NCBI GenBank assembly: GCA_019055375.1
Contig: JAHQIW010000384.1
Coordinates: forward strand, 62,001 to 126,000
Length of the DNA: 64,000 bases
Reading direction: 5' to 3'
DNA from: Parelaphostrongylus tenuis
Lineage: Eukaryota > Nematoda > Chromadorea > Rhabditida > Metastrongylidae
Part shown: positions 1-12,754 of the stretch, one piece after another
Layout: every line of letters begins with the position of its first letter
How positions within the stretch are numbered: position 1 is the first letter of the stretch
The notes under the pieces: generated by a model
What the model saw: only the letters and a program-made list of their open reading frames with translations
What the model was told of the DNA's origin: nothing
Database searches by the model: none
Position numbers and translations under genes: made by a program

Positions 1-3000
1 CTATGTTAGGTCGTAAATTTGACTCTTTCCAATCTTGAAAAAATGAAAGGATAATGTCACATTGATGTCTTCATCAAACATACTTGCTCAAATTTTCTAG
101 TGGGCGAGGTGCGCTTTAAGGAGAGCGCGAAAACGTCGAATTGTAGTTCCTGATAACCTACCTTTTGACAGGGAAGGGTAGGTTGGCCGAATGGTTAGTG
201 GTGCACTTCAAGAGGGAATAATGTACTGGTTCTTCCGCAACCACTCGAAAATGCTTCAGCCTTGTTGAGATTGCAAGGATAGAAAATTATGCAAACCATC
301 TGAATCGAGCACTCTCGTGTATTTACACAACTCTACAAGCTAGTGAATGGGTCAGAAAAAATAGGCTGCTAAATTGTTAGTAGTCATTCGAAGCCAAATC
401 TTGACAATTATGACTCTAAAATTGCCTTTTTCAAAAACTTACAAAGCTGTCAGAGCGAAGAGAAAGCACGTTTTACACTCAACGCAAATAGTTCGACGCT
501 TGAACGTCATAACGGGCTTACTTGGCAAATAGAAAGAAAAAAGAGGTTTATAAGCATAAAACGATAAAAGTTTCTTTCACAATACCAATACAAAAGCCTG
601 AAAAATTTACCGAAACGGAGAAAAATTCCCAAGTGGATAACGAAAATGGCGCGCCTTTTCGTTGACGCTACTTAAAGCAATTCCAACTACCGCCTGGAAA
701 TGGCGCGCTATTTCAGTTATCTTTATTAGAAAATTTTCACTGTTTTGTAAGAACTTTCAGGTTCTCTGCATCGATATTGTAAGCAAGACTTTATTCCATC
801 GTTCTATGAGAATTAACGTTTTTGCTTCACTTTGCCAGATAAGTTCGTTATGAAGTTCAAACGAACTATTAACGATGAGTGTAAACGTGTTTTCTTTTCG
901 CTCTGACAGCGCTCTTTGTGAACTTTTACGAAAATCAATTTCAAAGTCAAAGTTGTTGAGATTTTGGCTATGAAATGATTATTAATAATCCAAATAGAGC
1001 CTCTAATAATAAATTTGATTTTAATTGTTCTAGTGCCCAAATTTCTCACAGTCGGTTTGCTGTACTTACTCGGCTCGGGTCTCTGGACGGCTTTTACCAA
1101 CGCTTTTGGTAGTCATTTGATAGTTGAAATCGCGGATATTTTGAAGCTACAAATAATTCCTAGAAAGATTTCCTTAGAGCGCTGTAGGTTTGAAAAGAAG
1201 ACAAGGTTTTGCGCATAAGTATTGGTCCGTCGCTTGAGCCATATAATGGAGTTATTAATACGTATGAGTTAGATCTGTATGTCAAAAATACTTCATTGCT
1301 AAGAAAAGATAGAGTATCACTAAGAAGATTTTATGAAGGCATTTTTGAATATAGAGAACGGCTACATATTAGATAGTTTCCTATATTTCATGAGAAAAAC
1401 ACATTTTGCAAGGAACTCATATCCATTTGCCGCTGAACATTTTTCTTATCGTATCTATGTAATTGTAGTCATTAGATAGCAAAGCAAATGTTTTTTCTAG
1501 ACTAAGCTTGTTTTTTAGAGACCCTTATTGGTATGCTCAACTACCTAATGAACATAAGGTGTTGCTTTCGGTGCCATTCGCTCGCTATTTGAGCTTTATC
1601 TGGTTTGCTAGTAGTCAAACGGTGAATCTTTGATTCGGAATTTTATCGTTAAGAAAGTTCAGAGTGTTCCTGAAGGAAATTCTGCAGGTGTATTTCTTCA
1701 TAAAAGAACTCCATTTTTTTCTAAAAATCCATACTTTTTAATACCAAAGGTACGTATTTAAGATAACAACCCCCTCTCAACTCTTTTCTTTCACATTCTT
1801 TCAATGATATTGTTGGAGTGCAATGCGAAAATACATTTCCTACAATGCATACTTATGTAAATGGCTTCTCTGGAGAAGGTTTCAGTATGTTATCGGCGTA
1901 AGCCTTGATGGAGTTTGTATCTATCGATTCGTGGACTACTTCTTCGGAAAGAATTCATTTTCTTCGCTCGAAAGTTTGTATGTAGTACATTGATGCTGTA
2001 AATTTTTTATTATGAGTAATCAACAGTCTACAACTTATACAATTAGCGTGAATCAACAACAAGCTATCCTTGCTCATTCATTACCACCGATCAGCATTAT
2101 ACCCCTGTTGCTTAACCCTCTCAGGACCGTATGTAACATGAGTGGTACACGCGGATTCTCGTGATTTTCTCGTCAACTAGCGACTTCTCGCTAGACCTTA
2201 GATAGCCATTCCATAGCTAAGAAAATTGCAGTTCCGATGGTATCTTTGGACTAAGAAAATGTTTCTCAGTGAGCTGTAGCAACGAAGAAAAATTGCGTTC
2301 TTCTCTTCCGACTGTACAGTGTGATTTGCACCGTGCTCACATGGTCTTTTCACAGAGCAAAGGTTTTTCACCAAAGTTCCAGTAATCAATCTATAGCTTG
2401 AAAAATGATGATTCTAAGTATATATTTACTTATTGAATTGAATAGCAAATTTAGTTTTTTTAAGCGCTGTGAAAACGATGAGCAAAAACTGCGTTTCCCT
2501 TGCGGAGTGCTTTGCATGCTTCGCTATCGTTTATGCCTGCCTCTACAGTAGAGTTTTGAAAACAGTTCAATAGTTCGAAAAGTGTACATTTTAACAAATA
2601 ATTTTGCTTTTATAACTGATTTTTTGGTGCTCTGAAGCAGGGAAAAGTTTAGATTTCACATTCTGAGTGAACATCTACTCTCTTAAACTTCGCAGTGGGT
2701 GTTTTGGTGAATGTATAGTCAAATTCGTACCCTGGAGACAATTTATGATTAGAAAGAATGATATGTTGCTAAAGGCCTTCTGTAAAAGTCTTTTTCAGTA
2801 AAAAGATAGTGCACGTGTTCTGAAAATTCCACTTTTCAATACCAAGATAGCATCAAGGGAAAAATAACGTATCTCCATTCCTTGCTTCTTATTTTTTGAC
2901 GATATGCAATAGAGTAAAACTGAAACAGATTTTCTTAAATTTGTGGTTTCTTCAAAAACCTTGTGTAGTATGACTTTTAGCACGCAGTAGAATAAGCTCA

Positions 3001-5500
3001 TAAAACCCACAATCATCAATTCGTAGAGTTCTCTGGAGAATTCTCTGAAGAAATTGCATATTCCTCATCAAAATTTTTCAAGCCTTTTACTGATGTTCTT
3101 GATCTTTTGTTTGAAATATTCATTCACCAAGCAATAAATTATGCAACAACCATTGATAATCAACAGTTCACTCTAAATATCAGTGCCGGTCAAAATTCAC
3201 CCGCGTTGCATAGAATTTTGCTTTTTGCATTCAACAAATTATGCGTTCTACAACAATAGACATCGAATCGTAAAACAATCAGTTCTCGATTGACAAATGT
3301 CTCCACTATTATACAACATGATTTTTCGACCTAAATCATACAACTTGTCGAACGCCAAAACGCCGAACAACACATCTCCAGTGAGCAGTATTAAAACAAG
3401 GTAAGCAAATGTACTATTACATCGACTGCACCTCGTGCTTACTCTTTTAGCTTTGTTTCGAGCATAAGCAGTATTTACACGTATTACCAATTTCTATAAC
3501 ATAGAATACAATGCCTACGAAATGGAAAAGTGACCTCGAGAATACGCGTGGGTGTCGGCTGTGGAGCGACATGATCTTGTAAGTATTTGAGATAAAACAT
3601 CCACCTTGAAATCGGTGAACGAAATTTTCTGTACGCAGCCCTTGTAGATTTTCCACGCGTTCATCAGGCACATACGAGTTACGAGGTGGAAGAACAGGCG
3701 GATGTACTTGAACTGTGAAATTAGATATTGTGAAGCAATATCGCAGCAAAATGCACCCACCATTTACATGTCTTCCTGGTGTGTGAGCAATATGCAGCCA
3801 TTTGGTCAGTGAAATCAACGAACAACTTGGCTTGTTGTAAGTCTCCACAACATCATATTTCCTCGTCGTTGGATTGATGGTGGACTGTGTGTGGTAGAAT
3901 TCATCTCTACATCTCTCTTATCATTCCGCCTGAAAACCATCACTCTTTCCTTATTCTGTAAGGCCAATGTCTGCCTTTTCTCCAGTGGGTACTGCATAAA
4001 TTCCCTAGTAATCCTCGCCTATTCTTTCTGCACGTCTCGATCAAGTGCGTTTCCATCTGGAACAGAGCATCGGCAAGTTCAACACTAGTGCACTAATAGT
4101 TAGTGTAGAGTTACCGTCCCTCATCTAGCAAGCCTTCCTTAGGTCATTACAATACTGCCTGCAATTCGTCCCGCGCGCTTGGGAGTTGTGCCTGCACACG
4201 CGTATGGGATCGTGTTATACGTGTATCCTCCTACACTGCACAGTTTGAATAGTTTCACCCCGTGTCTGTTCTCTTGCTGAGAAGGTTTGTCGTAAAACGA
4301 TTTTTGCCTTTAAGGGTACAATTCATTCGTCGATGCATACATTCTTCCCAGGTCTAGCGACTTGACAACTCCTATTGACAAATTTTAGGAGTTTTTTTGA
4401 TATTTTGTAGTTTGTCCTTTCCATGGCACTTGGAGTTTTCGGCAAAATGCAACTTCTTCTTGCATACGGATCCAATTTCTTATAGTAACCTAGGAAATGG
4501 ACATGATTATACTCGGTACAGTCACATTACCTAAAATATGTAATGGCTAGTATAGCTTGTAGCTAATGTGAAACCATCATAATTTGTGAACTTGATACAG
4601 CAGGCAATCCAGCGCATTGTCGAAGTGTCAGGCTTGTATTTTCAGGAAAGAATAGATCTCAACACCCAGACTATAAATAAAACTTAGATTTGCTGAAACA
4701 GTGATGAATGGGTAACGTGCTATACTTAATAGTTCTCCTTAATATGATTGAGCCTTCTTGCCCAGGAATCCTTGGTAATTTATAAGTTTACATCTTTCTC
4801 GTGTGCATCATTATATAAATTGTTGGAAATGAACGAATCCCTGGTATAGAAAACTTGGTAATGGTGAGAATCATCGATGACCTTTCAGCTCATTCATTGT
4901 GCAACACCTTCTTTTGACATACTGTTCATTGTTTTCCAATGGAATAATTGGATTTTAAGGAATCTTTGTTGCTTCAAAAAGATATAATATTGCTAGACAA
5001 ACATGTGAGACTTATTTCTAGTAGAACGAACTCCCAGTTGCGCTAGAAATCTCCACGTCTCAATGAGTTGTGGAAATGCAGTCGCCTACTGTGATATGTA
5101 CCCGTGTTTATCTGCCTTATCTTCATCGAACAGAGCTTTCACACTTTTTTCAAAAATTCTTATTACTTAGCTCAATTTTTTTCTACGAGCGCCTTCTTAA
5201 CGAGGTGTAACAGATTGAAAAGAGGGCCGTCTTTTGCTTTCGGACTAAATAGCCCGCCCTCTAAACTTCACAGTGGATCTTTTGATAGTTATAAATAAAA
5301 CCTTTATTCTGGGATCACTCTAGCGCGCGAAGAGGTATAATATTACTGAAAGATCTATAGTAATGTGGTTTTAGTAAAATAAACGCGCACTTGCTCTACG
5401 ACTCCTTACTTTCCCATACGATGGCCACGCTCTAGAGAAAACGACGTAATTCCAACTTCATGGCACTTTCGCATCGACGATATTGTAAAGTTGTGATCAA
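1..5500. other. Gene-poor repeat DNA
   Basis: Apart from the inverted pair at 360-1010, I see only scattered, diverged pieces of the long-inverted-repeat family (for example 2440-2570 and 2800-3000) and no exon with both splice sites and a recognisable protein. Confidence 0.5.
360..1010. repeat. Inverted repeat pair of the same dispersed family
   Basis: 360-540 and 835-1005 are diverged inverse copies, with shared cores GAGTGTAAA.CGTG.TTTC and TTCGCTCTGACAGC. The segment between carries GGCGCGCC- and GGCGCGCTATTTC-like blocks. Confidence 0.6.
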
Positions 5501-5519
5501 AAACATCTTTTCTACAATG

Positions 5520-5890
5520 TGTCATTTCTAAATTGGTTGTGTAAAAGTTCGTGCCGTTTTTGTTTTTTGATATAATTTTCAATGAAATCGCATGATTTTG
5601 GTATTGTTCAACTGAGCATTTTCATGCAAACATTTTGATATAGTACTCACCTGTTACATGTCTCAAAATGGAGCTGATTTGAGAAAAAAATTGCTTGTTA
5701 CTCATACACGAATGGTAGGAAAAATGCTAGCGAAGAGGAGTGCAAGGATAATGGAGCCTGGGATAATGATACGGTTACACAAGAGATGCCCATGAAGTGG
5801 GGGAAAAGGTTCGCGGGCTACAAAGCTGTAGAGAACAGTCTGAACGATCAGTCGCGCTCGGTCTGTCCACACGAAGATGATCTTCAAGCT
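5520..5890 (+). pseudogene. Mariner transposase N-terminal relic
   Basis: Shares the left-end sequence of the mariner fold-back elements (GCATGATTTTGGTAT..GTTCAA, then CATTTTGATAT) and then a degraded N-terminal coding region that still reads KNASEEECKDNGAWDNDT and AVENSLNDQSR. The downstream transposase is not recognisable. The terminal-repeat-like sequence begins near 5521. Confidence 0.65.
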
Positions 5891-5929
5891 TCTTCAATTC
5901 GAAAATGACATCATCAGTTTCTTATATTT

Positions 5930-8040
5930 GATTTGGTCGAGTTCTGCATTGGACACATTGGTCTCATGCAAGAAAAGTGGCAAGAAGTTATCGTTGTTTT
6001 CGTTTTGATAAGAAGTTATTCAGTGGAGAATGCCTTGATTATTGTTTTGTCTTTTGTTCAAAACAAAATCTTGCAAAAACTACTTGAGAAGTCAAAAAGA
6101 CACGAACTTAGACTGCAAAGTGGGTTTTGGTATGTAGTCCGAGTATGCCTTGATAGAGTTCGCATTCATCATTTTGGAGACAAGTTCTTTGGAAAAGGTG
6201 CTATTTCTAACTCTGACCCACCACGTCTTCAGGCTCAAGAAAATCATCGAAGAACGAGATCTTTTAACGAGCGCATCATTTTCCATGTGAATATCGGGTT
6301 CGTCACCGATCTTCTCATCGTCATTATTTGGCAGCAATCAAACGCTCAATCTTCTAGTCTTTATTGCAGGGATCACAATCCCTTCCACACAAAATTTTCA
6401 GATATATATTCTCAAGTTTTACGAATTTGAGTTCTACAATAATGTGCAAGTATATGACATTTCCTGCATACTCCTTGCCGTAGGTGAAGAAAAGTAGAGA
6501 TCAGAAGCTGCTGAGCAAATTAGGAGGTCTTCAGTGTACTGAGGAACCCCCATAAACACGTGCTTGTGGTCACATTGAAGTTTCTGTGGGGTTGCAGCTG
6601 GAAAGAAAAAATACGTAGAACATGCCAAGTTTGTGTCCAGATATCCAGTGCCAAAAGGTGCCAACGGCAAACTCTTTCCAGTAGTAAAGTTCAAGGATAT
6701 AAAATCAAACACTCATAGAACGATAGGAGAAGCGCTGTTCTATAATTCAATGAAGATCGCAGCACATTGCCATTTGAGAATTATTGAGAGCGATCTATAG
6801 CGGCACCTATAAAGAGAACAGCGCCAGTCTTGAAAAATATTTGCCTTGTGATTTCTGTTCACTATTATGATTTTTGTGCACTGCATGGAAAGAGAGTATA
6901 TGGAAACTGATAGATATGTGTCGTTATATTTGATTTCAAAGATACAAAGTGATAACGTGATTTACTACATGACTCATTATTCATTCGCCTTAATATTTGA
7001 AAGTAAGCTGTTTTCGACATGAGAACTGAACGATAATTATGAATGAAAGATAGTTGTAAAAATGTCGCATAACAATGTCAGATATTCTTCAATATACGTC
7101 GTTTTAAGCATAGATATTGTTTTCTTTTCGGTTTCAAAATGAGGGATTTTTGGAAGCATTGGTGTTATTTGTACTGTCCATAGTCTAATGTATTCCGTAA
7201 TTTATCTGCTATAAAACCCCTTTTGGTGACGAGAAAAATCTGAATTCGGTTAGGAAACTATTCTGCGTAGGTCCGAGCTCCTCAAGTACTTCAGTAACTG
7301 AAGAGTTGTCGAGAACTGTTGTTTAAGAGGCATCACCTGTAATCTGCAGTATTTCTGTAAAACATAATTCCTCTTCTGTAAATTTTTTTCTTTTCTTTCT
7401 TTTCTCAAATTTCTGTAAATATAACATGTGTAACAGTTCCAACATTTTTCCAACTACGAACAGCCTTTAGAAGTTTTTTATTCATATTACGTCTTTTACC
7501 CATGGCAGAACTTCCTTTTGTGGCAATAATGGTTCGAAATCATAAGTCTACAACATTGTGGAAGTAAAGCACTCGACTGCAATGTCGATTGCGCTAAGTG
7601 CCGCGCGGGCGACCTGTTCGACACCGCTTTCTATAATCGGCCAGAGTGAAAGGGTTGTTCTGTAGCACTCGGAAATGGACATAGTTGTGCTACTGCGATA
7701 TTGTCACATATTGCTGGCATCATCGTTGTGTAATTATTGAAAATTCGTTGGTAATATGATTTTGTATATTGTAGGTTTTTTGTGAAGATTTTCATTTTAT
7801 TTAGGATAATGATCATTCGTTCGAACGAATGATCTTCAGTGATGTCTGTGTGAGGATCACCGTCAGTCGCGCCATCTCTTCTTCGAGTCCCATGTGGCAG
7901 GAAAATTTATTATTCGTCTTACCTTCAATACGTCCTCTATGCGCAGTGCACAAGCTTTTGTAACTAAGCAAAGACAAAGTATCTTGGAACAATCACTGCT
8001 GAACCGCTACATATAATTATTGGTGCACTCACTTGGAATC
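5930..8040. other. No recognisable gene
   Basis: The 165-codon plus-strand frame at 5933-6430 is overlapped by an 81-codon minus-strand frame at 6092-6337. Neither matches a family I know, and codon use does not favour one. Confidence 0.4.
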
Positions 8041-8203
8041 GAATCCAAGTGGCCTCGTGGCAGGAGTGCATTCTATCACTAAACTGCAGTGCAACTATCA
8101 TTCCTCAAGTCAAAAATTTGCCCGACGAGCCAAAAAAGCACGTCTGCCAATACATCCAGTTGATAATGCCATTCGCTATGACATCACTTCTTGAGATTTC
8201 CAA

Positions 8204-8389
8204 CTCTGATTACTCGCGACATCGAATGTTGAGAACGGAGGAGAAGCGGATGAAGACAAAAATGCAGCGCACATCTCAGATGTGAATTCAGCGAAGAAAA
8301 AGCCACAACAGTGCTCTCCTTCTATGGTAGTGGATAAGTTCACCGAAGCAGAGTTGGATAAAGCTTCCGCCAAATGCATCACAAGTTAG
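8204..8389 (+). CDS. Possible coding fragment, unknown
   Basis: The frame LLATSNVENGGEADEDKNAA, HISDVNSAKKKPQQCSPSMV, VDKFTEAELDKASAKCITS then a stop has the composition of a real charged C-terminus. There is a stop just upstream and no good splice acceptor, so it may be a gene relic. Confidence 0.22.
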
Positions 8390-9105
8390 TTACGGCAGTG
8401 CGAATCTTTACACAGTGACGCTGTGATCATACAAATATTAGAAAAATTTTCCATAATTCGCGTTCAACGTCGATCGAAAAAGCGTAATGAATGGAATGTT
8501 GCTAAGCTACAAGTGTCAAGAACAGCAAGCCATAGAAACGCATGCACCCACAGATCGTACTCGGCCGCTCGGAAGTAGTTTTTTACTACAAATCGAACCA
8601 CTGTCGACCAAGAATATGAAAGATATGAGCATGTGAAATTCATAGTCGCCTGCAAATTAGGATACTTCCCCTCAAGAACGAATCAAAGCAGTCACATAGT
8701 CGCTAGGAGCTCTGCACATTCCATAAGCGTCTCCCTCACAGGTATTTCTTTGCATGTTTTCCCAAAGGAGATTGTATATTCAAAAATTACTTAAACTAAA
8801 ACTAACTAGGAACAACTCAGTATTAGGGTTAGACATCGGGTTCGTCGAAAAGTTTTGCTGAATTCTGTTTCGGCGATGTATTTGAGCATCTTCATTTATT
8901 TTTCGTAAAGTTTACCATTGGGTTCATTGAAAACATCATAGCACCGCAATAGGCGGTCAAACAAAGTGATTTCCAATTGATTATTGAAACCCTATATCTG
9001 TCAACAAAAGTGGGTTCAGTGACAATAATGGCTGCCTCGTCACACCGTACACGGTTGGCTGTTGACAGATAACGCGCTGTGGCGTAGGAGTGGAGTGCAA
9101 AACGA

Positions 9106-9177
9106 GCGTCGGTGGTGCAGCCGTTTAGCCCGTGCTCCAGGAAAGACTAAGATGTGGGTTAAAATCGCGGCTGACGC
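9106..9177 (+). repeat. tRNA-like repeat module T1
   Basis: A 72-nt segment opens with GCGTCGG and closes with CTGACGC (7-bp acceptor-like stem with one G-T pair), has box-A-like GGTGGTGCAGCCG, and a box-B-like GGGTTAAAATC that is degraded. It belongs to a larger unit from about 8925 that holds an ACCGC-AATAG-GCGGT hairpin and an 11-bp stem TATCTGTCAAC/GTTGACAGATA (8990-9071). Confidence 0.65.
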
Positions 9178-9306
9178 AAACGTTTTTGCACACCACTCTA
9201 GATCACTAGGTTTATCAAATCTTTGCCTTCAATCCCCTCAGTCATCGACCTCTCGAATATACGAAGATCATTACTAGATTCGAAGTGATAATATTTTTGA
9301 TCAGTT

Positions 9307-9317
9307 ATGTACTCACT
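9307..9317. repeat. Target-site duplication, left side of RTE copy 1
   Basis: ATGTACTCACT, repeated exactly at 12670-12680 just after the element's 3' tail. Confidence 0.9.
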
Positions 9318-12300
9318 CCACGGACCTCCCTCTTTGAGGGATCCCGCCCGGTTAGTCGCGAGGGCACGTGGCGCTTCCCCAGGTGGTGGATAGGGGAATA
9401 AAACGCGAACCAAAAGCGACCGTGTGCTTCCCAGAGACGCAGGTGGATTCAGGGGACGAGCTCCCTGCTTCTGCAGTGCCGACTTGAAAACTCTATTTCT
9501 ACGAGTCAAGTCGGCCAAAAGCCTGCAATCAAGCGGCTGGGAAGTACATGGGAGGCGGTTAGGAGTCGCCTCCAACAAATAAGCTCCTCCCGCTCCTCCG
9601 AGAGAGACTGGCAAGCTACTCGTGAGTACCCAGCCCCCACGTTTAGAGCCTGGCAAGCTACACGTTGGGTATCAAAAATGCCAAAAACAGTAACAAATAT
9701 GGGCCTCATTCCCCTGACCCCGAAAGAGCCCCTGGTACGGCAGCGCCAGGTAGGACGAGTACGGAGAGGCTGCTAAAATCTCAGGGCCGAACTAGGCTGC
9801 CAAGATCGAAACGGACTAAAATGACGATCTGTACCTACAATGCAAGAACCCTTGCTCAACAATCCGCTGTAGAAGATCTGTTGATTCAAGCAAGAAGAAT
9901 AAGGTACGACGTCATTGGCCTGGCTGAGACGAGAAGGCGCCATCCTTTTCACGCTGTCTATGACCCGGAGAAGAACTGTTCCTTGGAACATGCGATCGCA
10001 GAGGTGTCGGTGGCGTTGGCGTCCTCGTCAAATCGAATTTGACCGTGAACATTGATTCGTTAGAACAACTAACAACCCGCATCGGACGATTACGGTTGAA
10101 ACGATGTGGTTCTATGCCGGCTTTGACCATCTTCGTTGCTTACGCACCAACATCAAGCTATGACGAAGACGAAGTCGAAGCGTTCTATATGGACCTCGAA
10201 AAATTCTTCAGAGAAGATCATACATTCTTCAAGGTCATTGTCGGAGATTTTAACGCAAAAATTGGACCTAGAAGAACGTCTGAAGAACGTCACATAGGGA
10301 CCCACGGACTAGAATGGAATGAAGCAGGGTGAGAGGCTATCCGAGTTTATCATGACGACCCAAACCATCCATGGTAACTCGCAATTCCAAAAGCCTCTCT
10401 CTCAGCGATGGACGTGGGAGTCTCCCAATGGAGAGTACCATAACGAAATAGATCACATCATAGTAAATCGAAGGTTTCGCCTGACCGACGTCGCTGTTGT
10501 TCCCAAGTTCTACACGGGATCAGACCATCGCCTTCTTCGCGCAACGTTCCGATTTTCGAGGAGAGGAGAGAAAGCCGCTAAATTCAAACAACGAAGTCCC
10601 AGAACTACCATAAACTGGAATGTATTCAAATCATTAGTCGGCTCTTGGGAAGATACCGTTGTCGACAACATCGACGAAGAATACGATCGACTCGTTGAAT
10701 ATCTTCACGTTGGCGCTAAAAAAGCCGAAAGTCCTAAGGTCACGAAGAGACGCTTGTCTCCGCAGACACTCGAGCTGATACGTCAACGTGGAATCGCACG
10801 AGCCGCAGGCAACCGAAACCTTACGTCCGAACTTGCGAAACGATGCAGAGAAGCGATAAAAGAAGACTTTAAAGAGAGAAGAGCAGCAGTTATGGCAGAA
10901 GCTGCAGAAGCTGGGAAGAGCATTCGCAAAGCCCAGCGAGGCTTCGCCAACTATAAGACCAAGATGATTGCACTCCGATACCCTGACGGGACACTTACAG
11001 CTTCCAGAAGGGCTATGGAGAAAATCATCCACCAGTACTACTCGGATCTCTTCGCTAGCCATGTTCTCTTACCGTCATATAAATTGAAAGAGGACGAATA
11101 TGTCGTTCCACCGGTCCTTCCTTCCGAAATCCGACATGCTATATCGTCGGTGAAAAAACAGAACAACACCCGGTCCAGACAGGATTAGACCAGAACACCT
11201 GAAGAACCTGCCGCCAGTTCTCATCAACACCCTGGCTCGGCTCTTCACTCGCTACCTGTCAGAAGCAAGGTCCCTATTCAGTGGAAAACCAGCAAGACCG
11301 TATTGTTGTTCAAAAAGGGAGACCTTCACGACATAGGCAATTATCGCCCAATCTGCTTGCTGTCCGTTGTCTATAAACTCTTTACTCGAGTCATCCTGAA
11401 CAGGATTGACAGAACACTGGACGAAGGACAGCCATGCGAACAAGCAGGGTTCCGAAAAGGATTTAGTACTATGGACCACATCCACACGATCACAAGACTC
11501 ATTGAAGTTTCGCGAGAGTACAAACAACCACTCTGTCTCACTTTTATCGATCTGAAAAAAGCCTTTGATTCAGTGGAAACAGAAGCGGTTATAGAGCCTC
11601 TGGATAACCAGGGCGTCCCTACTCGGTACATAATGATCCTTCGTGAGCTTTATAAAGATTTCACGACCAGAATATCTCCATTCTACAACAATATGACCAT
11701 TGACGTAAGAAGAGGGGTTCGACAAGGCGATACAATATCGCCAAAACTATTCACTGCCACCCTACAAAACGTCATGCGAACATTAGAATGGGACGAAATG
11801 GGAGTGAAAATTGACGGTCGACAATTAAACCATCTTCGCTTTGCTGACGATATCGTTCTCATAACACCAAACATCAGCCAAGCGGAACGAATGTTGACTG
11901 ATTTCAATAACGCCTGTGGAAAGATCGGTCTTCAACTGAATCTAACGAAAACAATGTTCATGAGGAACGGATGGGTTTCTAATGCCCCATTCACGCTCAA
12001 CGGAACGACAATTTCCGAATGCTCCAGTTACATCTATTTAGGTCGTGAAATCAACATGATGAACGACCTAGCCCCAGAGTTGAGCAGGAGGAAACGAGCG
12101 GCTTGGGGAACGTTTAAGAGCATCGAAGATGTAGTGAAGAGGACAAAGAACATCCGACTCCGTGCCCACCTTTTCGACTCGACAATTATCCCTGCCCTAA
12201 CGTATGCAGCAGAAACCTGGTCGCTACGTAAGCAGGATGAAAGATCACTTGCCGTTATCGAACGCGCAGTCGAAAGGTCGATGCTAGGAGTATCTCGTAT

Positions 12301-12669
12301 TTCGCAAATGAGACAAAGGATCCGAACTTCCGACCTACGTCAACGATCGAAAATCAGAGACGCCGTTCTACACGCCAGGATATCGAAAATAAGGTGGGCC
12401 GGACACGTGATGCGCTTCAACGACAACCGATGGACGAGAGCCGTTACCGACTGGATTCCTCGGGACGTCAAGCGCTCTAAAGGAAGACCACTGACCCGTT
12501 GGTCCGATTTCTTCACGAAAGCGATGGAAGAAAGATATGATGCTCAGCGAATTCCTAGAGCAAGGAGGTCCCACTGGGCTACTCTTGCACGCGATAGGGA
12601 AAAATGGAAGAGTTGCTGGTACCCGCTCGAGTCACTCGACGATCAACGGGACGACAGGTGATACAGGTG
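9318..12669 (+). mobile_element. Full-length RTE-clade non-LTR retrotransposon (copy 1)
   Basis: The 3352-bp element sits between perfect 11-bp direct repeats (ATGTACTCACT), so its ends are defined by target duplication. It has a ~500-bp GC-richer leader, an apurinic-type endonuclease region, a reverse-transcriptase region and a very short 3' tail made of the tandem unit ACAGGTGAT. Length, domain order and the short tandem 3' tail instead of poly(A) are typical of the RTE clade. The leader contains a near-repeat of TGGCAAGCTAC at about 9609 and 9651. The reverse-transcriptase part is almost identical to the copy at 34 kb, so this insertion is recent. The hookworm dingo/RTE-1-like group is the likely relative (from memory, not searched). 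Confidence 0.93.
9821..12661 (+). pseudogene. Endonuclease-reverse transcriptase of RTE copy 1, frameshifted
   Basis: The single long RTE protein is readable here but broken. Endonuclease motifs appear in order: NART near the start, [32 protein letters not shown] and SDHR. Reverse-transcriptase motifs follow: NYRPICLLS, FIDLKKAFDS, GVRQGDTISP and the catalytic FADD at about 11840. The C-terminus is the WAGHVMR...GRPLTRWSD region seen in many RTE proteins. Comparison with the other copies shows four single-base frameshifts: a loss near 9965, a gain near 10330, an extra A in the A-run at about 11155, and a lost T near 11265. Many databases label such proteins craniofacial development protein 2-like or endonuclease-reverse transcriptase. 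The start at 9821 (MTICTYNART) is chosen because it opens the endonuclease domain; an in-frame upstream extension reaches back to about 9665. Confidence 0.9.
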
Positions 12670-12680
12670 ATGTACTCACT
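12670..12680. repeat. Target-site duplication, right side of RTE copy 1
   Basis: Second copy of ATGTACTCACT. The leading AT may be shared with the element's ACAGGTGAT tail unit. Confidence 0.9.
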
Positions 12681-12754
12681 GTCATCAAATTACTTACTAC
12701 AAGTGGAAAGTTCAGGTGCACTTTAACAAGCATGAAAGAGCTCCTTTGCAAATA

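Noticed and set aside
178..245. tRNA-like box A (TTGGCCGAATGGTTAGTGG) near the left end
   Set aside because: Box B is incomplete (GGTTCTTCC) and no stems form; not enough to call.
5933..6430. 165-codon plus-strand frame
   Set aside because: No domain, hydrophobic stretches without order, an equally plausible minus-strand frame overlaps, and its start adjoins a mariner relic.
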